From NCBI GenBank assembly GCA_024529925.1, contig JAFEUB010001571.1:127501-191500 (forward strand): DNA of 64,000 nucleotides, written 5' to 3'. The notes beneath the pieces were generated by a model that was not told the origin of the DNA, ran no database searches, and saw only the letters and a program-made list of their open reading frames with translations. The position numbers and the translations under genes are program-made. Numbering within the stretch: position 1 is the stretch's first letter; each line of letters opens with the position of its first letter. The stretch comes from Ophthalmolycus amberensis (taxonomy: Eukaryota; Chordata; Actinopteri; Perciformes; Zoarcidae). This document shows, piece by piece, positions 53,405-64,000 of the stretch.

Positions 53405-56330
53405 ATGAAGACGACAGTGGTGCCATACCCCCCAAAGTCTAAATGTGTGCGCAAGTACAACCCTGACTTTATAAAGTACGGCTTTGTGAACGGAGGCAGC
53501 GAGGCAGAGCCGAGGGCTCAGTGTGTGGAATGTGAGCTAATGCTGTCAAACGAAGCTCTGAAGCCTTCGAAGCTAAAGCGACACGTAGCGACCTAACATC
53601 CAGCGCTCGTGGGAAAGCCGGTGGAATTTTTCAAGAGAAAGGAAAATGGGCTACAAATGCAGAAACGGTCTGTCGTGTCACTGACTGGCAGTGGTGTATA
53701 AAGTACTCAAAAGCCATACTTGAGTAAAAGTAAAGATACCTTACTGGAAAACTACTCCAGTAAAAGTAAAAAGTCACCTATTAGAATACTACTTGAGTAA
53801 AAGTCTTAAAGTATCTGATATTTATTGTACTTAAGTACAAAAGTACTTAAGTATCAAAAGTAATTTTCTGATATTAAATGTACATCATAACCTGAACATT
53901 AAATGAACATCATAACCTGTTCATTGAAATTAAAAGTACAAGTAAATGCTGTTAATAAAAAAGCAAAGGGTCAGAATTTGAGAATTATGAAGTTTATTCT
54001 TTTAAGTGCTGTGGCACCATGACCAAGGACATGGAGCTGTGTTGAACATAATTGGGTTGGCTGTGATCCATCCAGGAGCAACAATGTTCAACATAATATA
54101 TTGTACATAAGTATACTTTTGCATCTACTATGAACTTATCATCATAATTCTCAGAAAAGCAATATGACACTATTGGGCTGAAGACTAGTCCTGCGCTGCT
54201 AAATAGCCTTTCACAGGCCTGCTGAGGCAGGTAGAGGTGTGTTCAGCGTCACAGACAGCTTGCGCACAGCTGCGAAGGATTTCCCTAATGCTAACGCTAA
54301 TGCTAACGCAAATGCTGCGCTCTCTCGGCTCCCGTTAATCATATGGTGTCACAACTGTCAACACTTCCTCAGCTCACTAACTCACTAGCGATCCACGGGT
54401 GTTGGTCTTCGTCACCACCGTAGTTTGTTGCGGGAGTAGCAGGTGCTTCCATTTCTGCTTCCATCATGAAATCAGTCATCGTAGAGTGGAATTCTACTCA
54501 GGTAGTCGCCCGCTAGCTTATAGCATGTAGCATCCTGGGAATCAAAACACCGCAGCTTTGAGAGCACTTGTTTGCAATTGCGCATTAACGTGACTAACCA
54601 ATGATTTAACTTGCTGCTAGGACCACTGATTCACCAAACCTGCTTGCTTGCAGTCTGTGTTCCACCACAGTCCCCGACGCTGCTCTCATGATTCATTTTT
54701 TTCTAAAGATAGATTTGATTTTGTAGCGAGTAACGAAGGATTCAGGGGAAATGTATCGGAGTAAAAGTATCGGTTTTCTTTGCAAAATGTAGTGAAGTAA
54801 AAGTAAAAGTCAACAGAAATATAAGTAGTAAAGTAAAGTACAGATACCCAAAAAAACTACTTAAGTACAGTAACGAAGTATTTCTACTTCGTTACTATAC
54901 ACCACTGCTGACTGGTAACTCAAAATGTGCTTTGAAAGCCGGCTACCTCGTAGCCAGACGCGTGGCACAAAGTAAGAAAGCATTCACGTAGCGGAGGAGT
55001 TGGTTCTGCCTGCCGCTGTGGATATGTGCCGTGAGATGATCGGGGAGGCTGCTGACTATCCCACTCTCAAACGACACTGAGTCACCGTATCGCGGACATG
55101 GCCTCAGACATTCAGCTTCAGCTTCTGGAAAGAATAGAAAGTCGCCCATTCTACTCTTTGCAACGAGACGAGTCCACTGATGTCACGAATGCCGCACTGC
55201 TGCTGGTTTTTGTTGGCTATCGCTGGGACAGTAGTTTGCACGAAGACGTACTGTTTTGTGGAGAGCTACCAACACGAGCTACGCCTCAGGAATGTTTCGG
55301 CTGCATGGATCACTTCACTGAGAACGGCCTGGACTGGCAGAACTGTGTTGGGGTGTGCAGTGATGGTGCAGCGTCAATGACCGGCAGGCATAACGGCGTC
55401 GTCAAGCAGATGCTTGAGCGTGCACCAGAAGCTAAATGCACCCACTGCTTCTCCACCGTGAAAGCCTTGCAGCTAAAAATATGTCCCCAGAGTTCCATGA
55501 GGTGATGGATGTGAGTGTGAAAAGGTAGAGCTGTGAACTCCAGATGTTTTGCCAAGCTTTGTGAGGACATGGAAGCAGATCATGTCCAGCTGCTCTATCA
55601 CAGTGAGGTGAGACGGCTCTCAAGAGGACTGGTCCTCAGTCGTTTGTTTGAGCTGAGGAATGAGGTCTTCTCTTTTCTCACTGAGAAAGAATCTCCTGTG
55701 GCACATTACTATGCTGACACAAAGTTCACAGTGAACCTGCCTTCCTCTGTGACATCTTTTCACTGCTGAACCAGCTGAACATCTCACTTCAAGGGAGAAA
55801 TACCAACATATTTGTTGTTGCAGACAAAGTTCAAGCTTTCCAAACAAAACTTGCTTTGTGGACAAAGAGGGCCAGGACAAGAGGATGGACATGTTTCCAC
55901 TTTTCTCTGACATTTTGGAAAACTCTCCTCAGGTGCAGATCAGTGACTCAGTCTCTCAGCACCTCTCACAACTGGCAGAGAAATTGGATGACTACTTTCC
56001 TGAGGATCCCAGAGACGGACACATGTGGATTTTGGACCCATTTTCTGTGGATCCCACTGAAGAAGATGTTGCTTTGCCCTCACATCTGGAATCCCAGCTT
56101 CTGGAAGTTTCCACCGACAGCACTTTAAAGTTGCAGTGGGGCAAACTGGACCTGGGCTCCTTCTGGATTGCGGTCTCAAAGGAGTACCCATGTCTAGCAC
56201 TGAGGGCTGTGAAACCTTCTCCCATTCACGACCACATACCTGTGTGGACCAGGATTCTCCAGTGTGGCCACAACTAAGACCAAAGCCCGAAACAGACTCA
56301 GAGCAACACTGGAGGCTCCTCTGAGTGAGC
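53405..56330 (+). pseudogene. ZBED5-like hAT transposase, broken
   Basis: The N-terminus at 53405-53596 has the BED-like zinc site (CVECELMLSNEALKPSKLKR) and then a stop. After the nested insertion, 55098-55505 carries FYSLQRDESTDVTNAALLLV, with the RNase H-fold aspartate, and NCVGVCSDGAASMTGRHNGV. Further pieces read QLLYHSEVRRLSRGLVLSRL (55580-55640), ISLQGRNTNIFVV (55785-55825) and the C-terminal region 55858-56277 with MFPLFSDILENSP. Several stops and frame changes separate them, so it is inactive. Confidence 0.8.
53689..54907 (-). mobile_element. nested non-autonomous hAT with 8-bp target duplication
   Basis: The ends are inverted (CAGTGGTGTATA at 53689 and TATACACCACTG at 54907), and CTGACTGG flanks both sides (53681-53688, 54908-54915), the 8-bp duplication expected of hAT. 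Inside, the minus strand near 54110-54240 reads QQACERLFSSAGLVFSPIV, the hAT dimerisation region, a relic of the parent transposase. AAGTACTT-rich stretches lie inside each end. Confidence 0.9.
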
Positions 56331-56699
56331 CTTTCCCCCGTTCCACCCAGACTGGATCTGATGGTGTCTGAGAGGCCCAGTGTCTCATTGAGAGGTGGAC
56401 ACGTATGAGTTCACGTAAGGCTATATTTTCATTTGCACTTCATTTAAATTTTATTTATAGTTTATGTAATTTGGGATTGATGCCGATTTGTAGGCTACTT
56501 GTCTTCTCAATGGAGCTCTGATGGATCGGTGCTAGGCTATGCTAACATTGTAGCAGCTCCACCAGCACTCAATAACGTCATGTAGACGTAAATACGGCAG
56601 CGTCTATTCATTGTTTGGACCGTATGGTTTACACACACACATGTATACACATAGTTTGGTCCGGTCTCTGTTGATATGAGGTATCGTAGAGCTCTGGGT

Positions 56700-56965
56700 G
56701 AACACAGACGGCTACAGGATTTATTTCCTGATTCAACAACGGCAGGAAGTCAGTGATGACAGGGGGAGCAACTCAACGCTGATAGGCTATCGCGCCGGGG
56801 CGAAGTCATGCAAGGTGTGGGAGCATTTCACACTCAATAAATCGAAAAAGTGTGTTAATTGCAAGATATGCAAAAGCGACATGGCATGGCACAGTGATGA
56901 TTCAGCACCTAAAACGTAAACATGTTGGAGTCCTTGATGAGGAGGAAGGAGTTCGACAGCAGGGT
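56700..56965 (+). pseudogene. BED zinc-finger exon of another hAT (ZBED1/4-like)
   Basis: The plus strand reads SKVWEHFTLN-like KVWEHFTLNKSKKC, NCKICKSDMAWHS, then in a shifted frame QHLKRKHVGVLDEEEG. Together these form a C-x2-C...H-x3-H BED finger. A hAT-like terminus follows at 57180-57245 (TTAGTTGCAGCCCTA). Confidence 0.65.
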
Positions 56966-57179
56966 TAGTCACTACAGAATCCTACTTTAGTTCCGTTCTG
57001 AAGTGAGGAACCTAACGTCCCTCCAGCTCTTCTGCTGTTTACTCGTTATCCAGCTTGACAATCATGACAAGTTAGCGTTAGCTCGTTAACAGCAGTAAAG
57101 CAGGGCTGGTATAGTGTGCAAGACTAAAGACACGTTTTTATTCACTCGCCTTTTTTGGCCCATTAATATCTGATTCACC

Positions 57180-57245
57180 GATTAATCGAACAAAATAATC
57201 GCCAGATTAATCGATTATTAAAATAATCGTTAGTTGCAGCCCTAA
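57180..57245. mobile_element. hAT right terminus
   Basis: CGATTAATCG-rich sequence ending GTTAGTTGCAGCCCTA, the complement type of the terminus at 50078. Confidence 0.6.
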
Positions 57246-58247
57246 TATATATATCTATATATATATCTATATATCTATATAGATATATCTATATATATAT
57301 AGATATATATAGATCTATCTATATAGATATATATAGATCTATCTATATATAGATATATATATAGATATATATATATATCTATATATAGATATATATATAG
57401 ATATATATAGATCTATATATCTATAGATCTATATATCTATAGATCTATAGATCTATCTATATATATAGATCTATATATATATAGATCTATATATATATAT
57501 AGATCTATCTATATATATAGATCTATATATATAGATATAGATCTATAGATATATATATAGATCTATATATATAGATCTATATATATATATAGATCTATCT
57601 ATATATATAGATCTATATATATAGATATAGATCTATAGATCTATAGATCTATAGATCTATAGATATATAGATATATAGATCTATAGATATATAGATCTAT
57701 ATATATATATAGATAGATCTATATATCTATAGATCTATATATATAGATAGATCTATAGATCTATATATATAGATCTATAGATATATAGATCTATATATAT
57801 ATATAGATCTATATATCTATAGATCTATATATATAGATAGATCTATAGATCTATATATATAGATCTATATATATATAGATAGATCTATATATATAGATCT
57901 ATATATATATATATAGATCTATATATATATAGATAGATCTATATATATAGATCTATATATATAGATAGATCTATATATATAGATCTATATATATAGATCT
58001 ATATATATAGATAGATCTATATATATAGATCTATAGATCTATATATATAGATCTATCTATATATATAGATCTATATATATAGATCTATAGATCTATATAT
58101 ATAGATCTATAGATCTATATATATAGATCTATATATATAGATCTATCTATATATATAGATCTATAGATCTATATATATAGATATATATATATAGATCTAT
58201 ATATATATATAGATCTATCTATATATAGATCTATATATCTATATAGA

Positions 58248-58328
<81 letters not shown>

Positions 58329-58353
58329 ATATATATATATATATATATATATA

Positions 58354-58431
<78 letters not shown>

Positions 58432-58543
58432 TCTATATATATATATATATATATATATATAGATCTATATATATATATATATATATATATAGATCTATAT
58501 ATATATATATAGATCTATATATATATATATATATATATATAGA

Positions 58544-58591
<48 letters not shown>

Positions 58592-59500
58592 TCTATATAT
58601 ATATATATATATATATAGATCTATATCTATATATATATATATATATATCTATATATATATATATATATAGATCTATATATATATATATATATAGATCTAT
58701 ATATATATATATATATAGATCTATATATATATATATATATAGATCTATATAGATCTATATATATATATATAGATCTATATATATATATAGAGATCTATAT
58801 ATATATATATAGAGATCTATATATATATATATAGAGATCTATATATATATATATAGAGATCTATATATATATATATATAGAGATCTATATATATATATAT
58901 AGATCGAGATCTATATATAGATCTATATATATATATAGAGATCTATATATAGATCTATATATATATATAGAGATCTATATAGATCTATATATATATATAG
59001 ATCTATATATATATATATAGAGATCTATATATATATATATAGATCTATATATATATATAGATCTATATATATATATAGATATATATAGAGATCTATATAT
59101 ATAGATCTATATATAGATCTATATATATATAGATCTATATATATAGATCTATATATATATAGATCTATATATATATAGATCTATATATATAGATCTATAT
59201 ATAGATCTATATATATATAGATCTATAGATCTATAGATCTATATATAGATCTATATATATATAGATATATAGATCTATATATATATAGATATATATATAT
59301 ATATATATAGATCTATATATCTATATATATATAGATCTATATATAGATCTATATATAGATCTATATATATAGATCTATATATAGATCTATATATATATAG
59401 ATCTATAGATCTATAGATCTATATATAGATATATATATATATATATATATCTATATATCTATATATCTAGATATATATAGATATATATATAGATCTATAT
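57246..59500. repeat. TA / ATAGATCTAT satellite-like array
   Basis: About 2.25 kb built from TA steps and the palindrome TAGATCTA, with GATC sites throughout and almost no G or C otherwise. Almost the whole block is self-complementary. It lies in ZNF D's intron. Confidence 0.95.
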
Positions 59501-59795
59501 ATGTTGGACCGTTACCTCCTTTAGCAGGAGCTAGCTGCTAGCTGTTTATAAACACAGCTGGGTTCATGTTGGACCGTTACCTCCTTTAGCAGGAGCTAGC
59601 TGCTAGCTGTTTATAAACACAGCTGGGTTCATGTTGGACCGTTACCTCCTTTAGCAGGAGCTAGCTGCTAGCTGTTTATAAACACAGCTGGGTTCATGTT
59701 GGACCGTTACCTCCTTTAGCAGGAGCTAGCTGCTAGCTGTTTATAAACACAGCTGGGTTCATGTTGGACCGTTACCTCCTTTAGCAGGAGCTAGC
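59501..59795. repeat. 65-bp minisatellite, about 4.5 copies
   Basis: Exact 65-base units starting ATGTTGGACCGTTACCTCC with an internal AGCAGGAGCTAGCTGCTAGC palindrome. The last partial unit reaches to within 100 bases of the ZNF D first exon, on its intron side. Confidence 0.95.
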
Positions 59796-59887
59796 TGCTA
59801 ACAGGCTAACTGTGTGGACGGGTTTAGCTAGCGTTAGCTTAGCAGCAACACATAAAACACGATCAGTGAACCGCAGGAGAAACACAC

Positions 59888-60074
59888 CTGGTTCTGTGCG
59901 CAGCTTCACTTGAGCTGCTGAAAGCTCGTCGAGCAGCTCACGATGGCGGCGGTCCATCTCCTCTTCATACTCCGTGATCGTCCTCTCAAAATGTCCGAAG
60001 ATGTCCTCGACAGCCGCGGTGAGCCGCTGGTTGATGAACACCCTCAGACCGTGGAGTCTGGACATCTTGCTCAC
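59888..60074 (-). CDS. ZNF D first exon (leader domain)
   Basis: ATG 60074 begins MSKMSRLHGLRVFINQRL; a second in-frame ATG lies at 60065. The leader continues with TAAVEDIFGHFERTITEYEE, then an Arg/Glu-rich stretch, and ends KLRTEP plus one base. The donor CCAG|GTGTGT is at 59887. Phase 1 joins exactly to D-V-Q-Q-L-L of the exon ending at 52460. The domain looks like a short helical or coiled-coil leader, and its partner is unknown. Intron 1 would be about 7.4 kb and full of transposons. Confidence 0.85.
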
Positions 60075-61130
60075 TCAGGCAGAGAAGAAGAAAAACCGCC
60101 GCTGTCGCTTCTTCGGCTGTTTTTAGTTTGTAGGCTTTGACTTCTGCTCGCTGCTCTCACCAACATCCGGGTCACGTCTAAACAAATAAAAGCCCCGGGT
60201 GACGAAAGGTACATTTACTCTGTTACTCTTTCTAAATATTGTACTTAAGTACACATTTGAAGTACTTGTATTTTATTTTATTTTTTTATTTCCATGCTAC
60301 TTTCCATCTTTTTTTCACTTAATAATGTTAATGATTTGGCAATGATGTTAATAACATTAATAATGTCAATAACGCTAATGTACAAATAACATTAATAACG
60401 TTAATAACATTAATAATGTTAACAACGGTAATGTTTTAGTAATGACGTTCATTTGGATTCAGGTTTATTGCCAAGAAAGTTGTCACATAGAAAATGTGTT
60501 GTTTTGGTTTATAACAATAAACATAATTAAACAAAAGTCAAGAAACGTGAATGTTTATAATTTGTGAAGAAAATACTGTAATTATAAATATACATTGTAT
60601 CTGTTTTAGATCCCATCTGTGGTAGTATCAGTATTAATCTTTATCTTGTATTTAATATTTAAATATGTATTTATACTTGTTTAATTCTTTTTTATTAAAT
60701 TAGTTAAAAGCTGCTTAAATAAAGAAATAAAAAAAAAATAAAAAAAGATAAAAGCATCAGAATGAAACAACATATTATTATTATTATTATTGTTATTATT
60801 GTTTTCCATCTGTGGTTTTGACCAGTTTGCATTTATGAAGAATGCAATGTGTTAAATTGTTAAAGTCAGATGTAATAAATAAATGTATTATAGTAAAGAG
60901 TAAAACCTTCAGAATAAAATACAAAATAAATAGACTGACCGTCAAGGTTAAACTTCAACACATAGGATATTGACAAGCTTCCGAAATCCCTACTTGTTAT
61001 GAACGCAGCACGGTTGAGCTCGGACCAAGTGTTGATGTGTTGTGTGTAAAATATATATATTTTACATTAGTAGTCATTTCACCGGGAAACCAACTGGGGC
61101 TTTTATTTTGAAGTCCATAAACTGAAATGT
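60075..61130. other. AT-rich interval between the head-to-head ZNF genes
   Basis: Includes ACATCCGGGTCACGT (60166), an AAGTACTTGTA-type repeat (60240-60280), AACATTAATAA repeats (60330-60420) and long AT-rich DNA. No gene. Confidence 0.55.
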
Positions 61131-61445
61131 ACCGGAAGTGATTGTCCTCACTCTGGCTAACTTGTAACAAGATGGCGTCTGCTAGAAACGAGCCCTTTTT
61201 GTCTGTTATGAGAAATAGTTCGTGAGAATCAACGTTACCGATACATCCGGGTCTCTGTGTCCGGATAAGCCTTCTGAATGGACTTTTCTCTCAACATGTT
61301 TCCTCTGACTCATCTCTCGGTAGCCTACAAAGCTATTGAAGTTAGCTTAGCATGCTAGCTGGGACGGAAGTCATCAACACAGCGCTAGTCAGAGTTTAAT
61401 GAGAGCAAACGGTGTTTGTGACGCAGTTTGTGTGGTTGTGTGAAA
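61131..61445 (+). promoter_or_regulatory. promoter and 5' UTR of ZNF E
   Basis: CCGGAAGTG (61132-61140) is an ETS-family core, and AAGATGGCG (61169-61177) a YY1-type motif. They sit about 300 bases before the start codon. The ETS/YY1 pair is common in TATA-less vertebrate promoters. The role here is inferred. Confidence 0.5.
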
Positions 61446-61638
61446 ATGTCTAAAGTCCAAATGCTGAGATGTTTAGTCAACCAGCGACTAACTGCGGCTG
61501 CTGAAGAGATATTTGGTGTGTTTGAAAGAACGATAGCAGAGTACGAGGAGGAACTTTCTCGTTCAAAAGAGCAGAACGAGCGACAACGGAAACTACTGGA
61601 CGCTGTTTTCATCCCTCAGCTTCGTTTACACAGAGCAG
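61446..61638 (+). CDS. ZNF E first exon (leader domain); gene continues beyond the window
   Basis: ATG 61446 begins MSKVQMLRCLVNQRLTAAAE, continues EIFGVFERTIAEYEEELSRS and ERQRKLLDAVF, and ends at GCAG|GTTGG (intron from 61639) in phase 1. This is the clearest copy of the family leader; a further in-frame ATG upstream (61428) is not used by the paralogs. No 3' zinc-finger exon follows within the remaining 2.3 kb, so it lies outside or is lost. Confidence 0.8.
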
Positions 61639-62050
61639 GTTGGTTCTCTTTACTTCTTCTCTCTGTTCTCACTGACGTCACATCAGCCGCCAGTACAACA
61701 GGAGAGCGGCTCTATTCTACACGTTACGGTAACTGAACTATAAACCAGTTTCACTTCATCACCAGTCCTGGTCCCTGGTCCTCTATTCTGAGAATTATCG
61801 TTAATCTTTTACACGTCTTAAACCGCTGTGGACTGTCTGCTTCTATCAGTGGTCCGACTCCGACACTCGGCCGTGGATCACAGCGGTTCAGCAGAGTCCT
61901 AGTCCTCCACACATGGCTCCAGTCCGCAGGACCAACAACGTGGGCTTCATTTTAGGACCAGAACGACGGTATTCATCTCAACGAGCTGGGTGGACACCTG
62001 CTAGCGGATAACTTACAGCACAATCCTGTCCATGTGACTGAATACACACA
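61639..62050. other. ZNF E intron, no feature
   Basis: Unassigned, with a CA run at 62042-62068 at its end. Confidence 0.5.
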
Positions 62051-62069
62051 CACACACACACACACACGC

Positions 62070-62445
62070 ACTACTTCCTCTTCTTCTACGCTCTCCTGTT
62101 GTCACAGGGAGGCTGCCCGTTCACACCACATTCACAAAGCCATCAACAAGAACAACCTCTGCTCCGTCCGTCCCAGTGATGTTCACATCGGCTCCCAGCG
62201 CAAGTTCATCATCTACAACCTCACTTCTGTCAACTCCATCCCGTCTCTGTGGACTCAGCGTACCCCCTGCTCTGCTCCGTCTCACCTTCCATCCTGCTGC
62301 TCGGTCATTTCAACATCCCAATATCCACATCGACTCCTCAGACTGTAAACAGCCACAGAGTTTCTGGACATGCTTAGATGCTTCAACTTCACTCAACACA
62401 TCAACCCACAACCGCGGTCACACCCTGGACCAGGGCCCCGTGCCA
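62070..62445 (+). mobile_element. LINE endonuclease-domain fragment
   Basis: The frame reads HPNIHIDSSDCKQPQSFWTC and TSTHNRGHTLDQGP, matching the FNIH...DS and THNRGHTLDLV end of L2-like LINE endonucleases with a degraded active-site region. No RT follows. Confidence 0.5.
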
Positions 62446-62639
62446 CGTAAGTGGTTCAGCAAAGTCGATCAAATGTCCTATTAGCCAGCCTAAATGAACG
62501 AGATGATTGAAGTCAGGCTATCTCGGTTTCTCCGAGGCTGATCCTCTCAAACAGTCTCGTTAATCCGAACCAGACGATCAGGATCAGGATGGTTGCGCGT
62601 GCCCGTCCTACTTCTAAAGGGGGAAGCGTCGATCACCGA

Positions 62640-62880
62640 AACCATGATTTTCTAACAGTACAATGTGAAATAAAGTCACAGAAAGAGCCTCTTTGTTCTC
62701 CGCTGACGAGCAGGAGATGATCATGAACGCATATGAGGAAGTCAAGACCGTCATCACGGCAAAATCGAACACCGCCACCGCTGAGAGGGCGAGACAGGAA
62801 GCACGGCAACATATCAGACACGTTCAATGCGTCAGTGTTGGAAATGTATCGGCTCATTTTAATGCCTCATCACCCCAACC
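62640..62880 (+). pseudogene. Myb/SANT-like DNA-binding fragment (Harbinger-type)
   Basis: The plus strand reads FSADEQEMIMNAYEEVKTVI, then TAKSNTATAERARQEARQHI, and in a shifted frame SDTFNASVLEMYR. This pattern matches the Myb-like proteins carried by PIF/Harbinger transposons. Frame-broken; assignment from memory. Confidence 0.4.
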
Positions 62881-64000
62881 AATCACATGACATGTCTTTA
62901 ATGTGCTGCTGGCAGTAGACTTCATGATGCATCATCCAATGAGATCTATAGCGACAATAATGATCTCAACTCTTTCAGAATAATAATAAAAACAAGCCCA
63001 ACGAGGATCTAATGATACTCATTAACATGAGGATATATGTACTGTATGCCCTCATGTATCATGTACTAGTATATGTGTATGTACATGTATGTGTAGATTA
63101 CCATATAGAACTAGTTTGAATATGTGTGTGTGAGGATCTGTTTATGGGCGGATCAGCATGTGTGTGTGTGTATTATTCATCATCAGACATTCAATCAACT
63201 GAAGCAGTGAAGATCAATAGTGTGTGATTCTCTCTGTTCTCATCATGATCCACCTTCATCATGTTCTACAGTAATGATCTGCTGCTGTACTAATAACACT
63301 GTCATATCATTATGAGTGCTTTAACCTCATGTATGCAACCAGCCATCAAGAGGACATGAGAGCAAGTACACACTAAGCACACACACATTACTCAGAATGC
63401 TGAGTCAGCACAATATGTGCCATGGTGATGTAATGAACACATCCATAAGTTTATTAAGCGCCAAATCAACTTGACCACCAGCGCGGCATGCAGCGGCTTT
63501 CCCCATGTTCTCCGCATCGCCGACACTACAACAACGTAGCACTCGCACAACAGCTCAAGGCTGCATCCAGTCTGTGGGACAGGCAGTGTGGTGTTCAATG
63601 TCTGCTCCAGAAGCTCTGTAAAGAAATGATTCCTTGTGGGCAGAATGGACAGCGCTCGTATAGGAAGTCATCATGATGTGATAACGGATCTTGGCGATGT
63701 GGAAGAACTCTCTCCCTATAAAACGCTCATCTAACTAATATCCTCCTCATCAGTGGATCTCTGAGGAAGGGAGCTGCACATTAATGCAATAGAGGCTTCT
63801 TAGTTTGCTCCGCTGCTTTTAAGGATCACGTGTGTCTCACTTTACATGCATTTCATCAACTCCCGTATAACCCCCAGTATATGCGCAAGCGCATTAGACT
63901 ACCGTATGTGACAGGAGCTGCCATTTTTTCAGGGGGAGTGACAGCTTATCCAGCTACCTTCACTGAGCCTGCGCTGGAGCAGGTTCAAGCTTTTGGATGT
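62881..64000. other. no recognisable feature
   Basis: Ordinary non-coding DNA with short GT runs near 63125 and 63160. A transposon relic is possible in 63480-63680 but I could not support it. Confidence 0.45.

Larger units (their letters stand above)
53128..56400 (+). mobile_element. hAT transposon of Buster/ZBED5 type
   Basis: The 5' terminus CAGTGATTCTTAACCAGTGG and GGGCCGCGAG at 53128 is typical of Buster-type hATs. It encodes a ZBED5-like protein in pieces and is split by a second hAT at 53689-54907. The 3' terminus is not clear, and the coding similarity fades near 56400. Confidence 0.75.

Noticed and set aside
61428..61445. Upstream ATG extending the ZNF E leader by six residues
   Set aside because: The paralog and the decayed copies begin at the MSK/MS start. 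The extension is not shared.

Overview
The window reads as teleost fish nuclear DNA, probably from a percomorph. It is crowded with L2-type and RTE/Rex-type LINE remnants, hAT transposons, an endogenous retrovirus, very long micro- and minisatellites, and a fish-type C2H2 zinc-finger (ZNF) family. There is no prokaryotic gene organisation. Nearly all long open frames in tandem repeats are artefacts, because the repeats lack stop codons.

The host genes are mainly one ZNF family with a two-exon layout. A short 5' exon encodes a leucine/glutamate-rich leader (start MSK...NQRLTAA...EYEEE) and ends in phase 1. A single large 3' exon begins D-V/I-QQLL, carries an acidic region, and ends in C2H2 fingers. 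Four 3' exons are present: A at 15558-17875 (+), B at 22272-24750 (+, frameshifted), C at 46615-48026 (+) and D at 51508-52460 (-). First exons lie at 59888-60074 (-, pairs with D in frame, 379 aa in total) and 61446-61638 (+, gene E, rest outside the window). Decayed copies of a first exon and promoter lie at 9835-10136 and 27901-28130. D and E are head to head. The acidic region holds a 12-residue repeat, EDPEPPHIKE(E/D)Q, present once in D, 5 times in C, 10 times in B and 15 times in A. Each repeat contains a canonical SUMO-acceptor consensus (IKEE or IKED).

Layout: 1-4056, tandem repeats interrupted by an antisense L2 LINE; 4493-4707, first exon of an unrecognised minus-strand gene; 4838-8957, satellites and a MITE; 9050-17875, ZNF gene A with a large intron holding a solo LTR, LINE tails and a hAT transposon; 19725-21319, a long-armed inverted-repeat element; 22272-24750, ZNF B; 25003-25640, LINE and pogo-like debris; 28457-30372, a possible small multi-exon gene; 31000-36463, tandem repeats, a solo LTR and two LINEs; 35851-46315, an endogenous retrovirus on the minus strand (gag, protease, RT-deleted pol, integrase, env, two LTRs); 46615-48026, ZNF C; 48546-50825, a signal-peptide-like exon and LINE debris; 51508-60074, ZNF D, whose intron holds a Buster/ZBED5-like hAT, a hAT nested inside it, and 2.2 kb of TA/GATC repeat; 61446 onward, ZNF E exon 1 and transposon debris.

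The most notable points are the expanding SUMO-motif array across the ZNF paralogs, a minisatellite that appears to have grown out of transposase codons, an 8-base microhomology duplication that interrupts the proviral 5' LTR, and repeated insertion of mobile elements into tandem repeats. All family assignments come from motif recognition by eye, and no database search was run.
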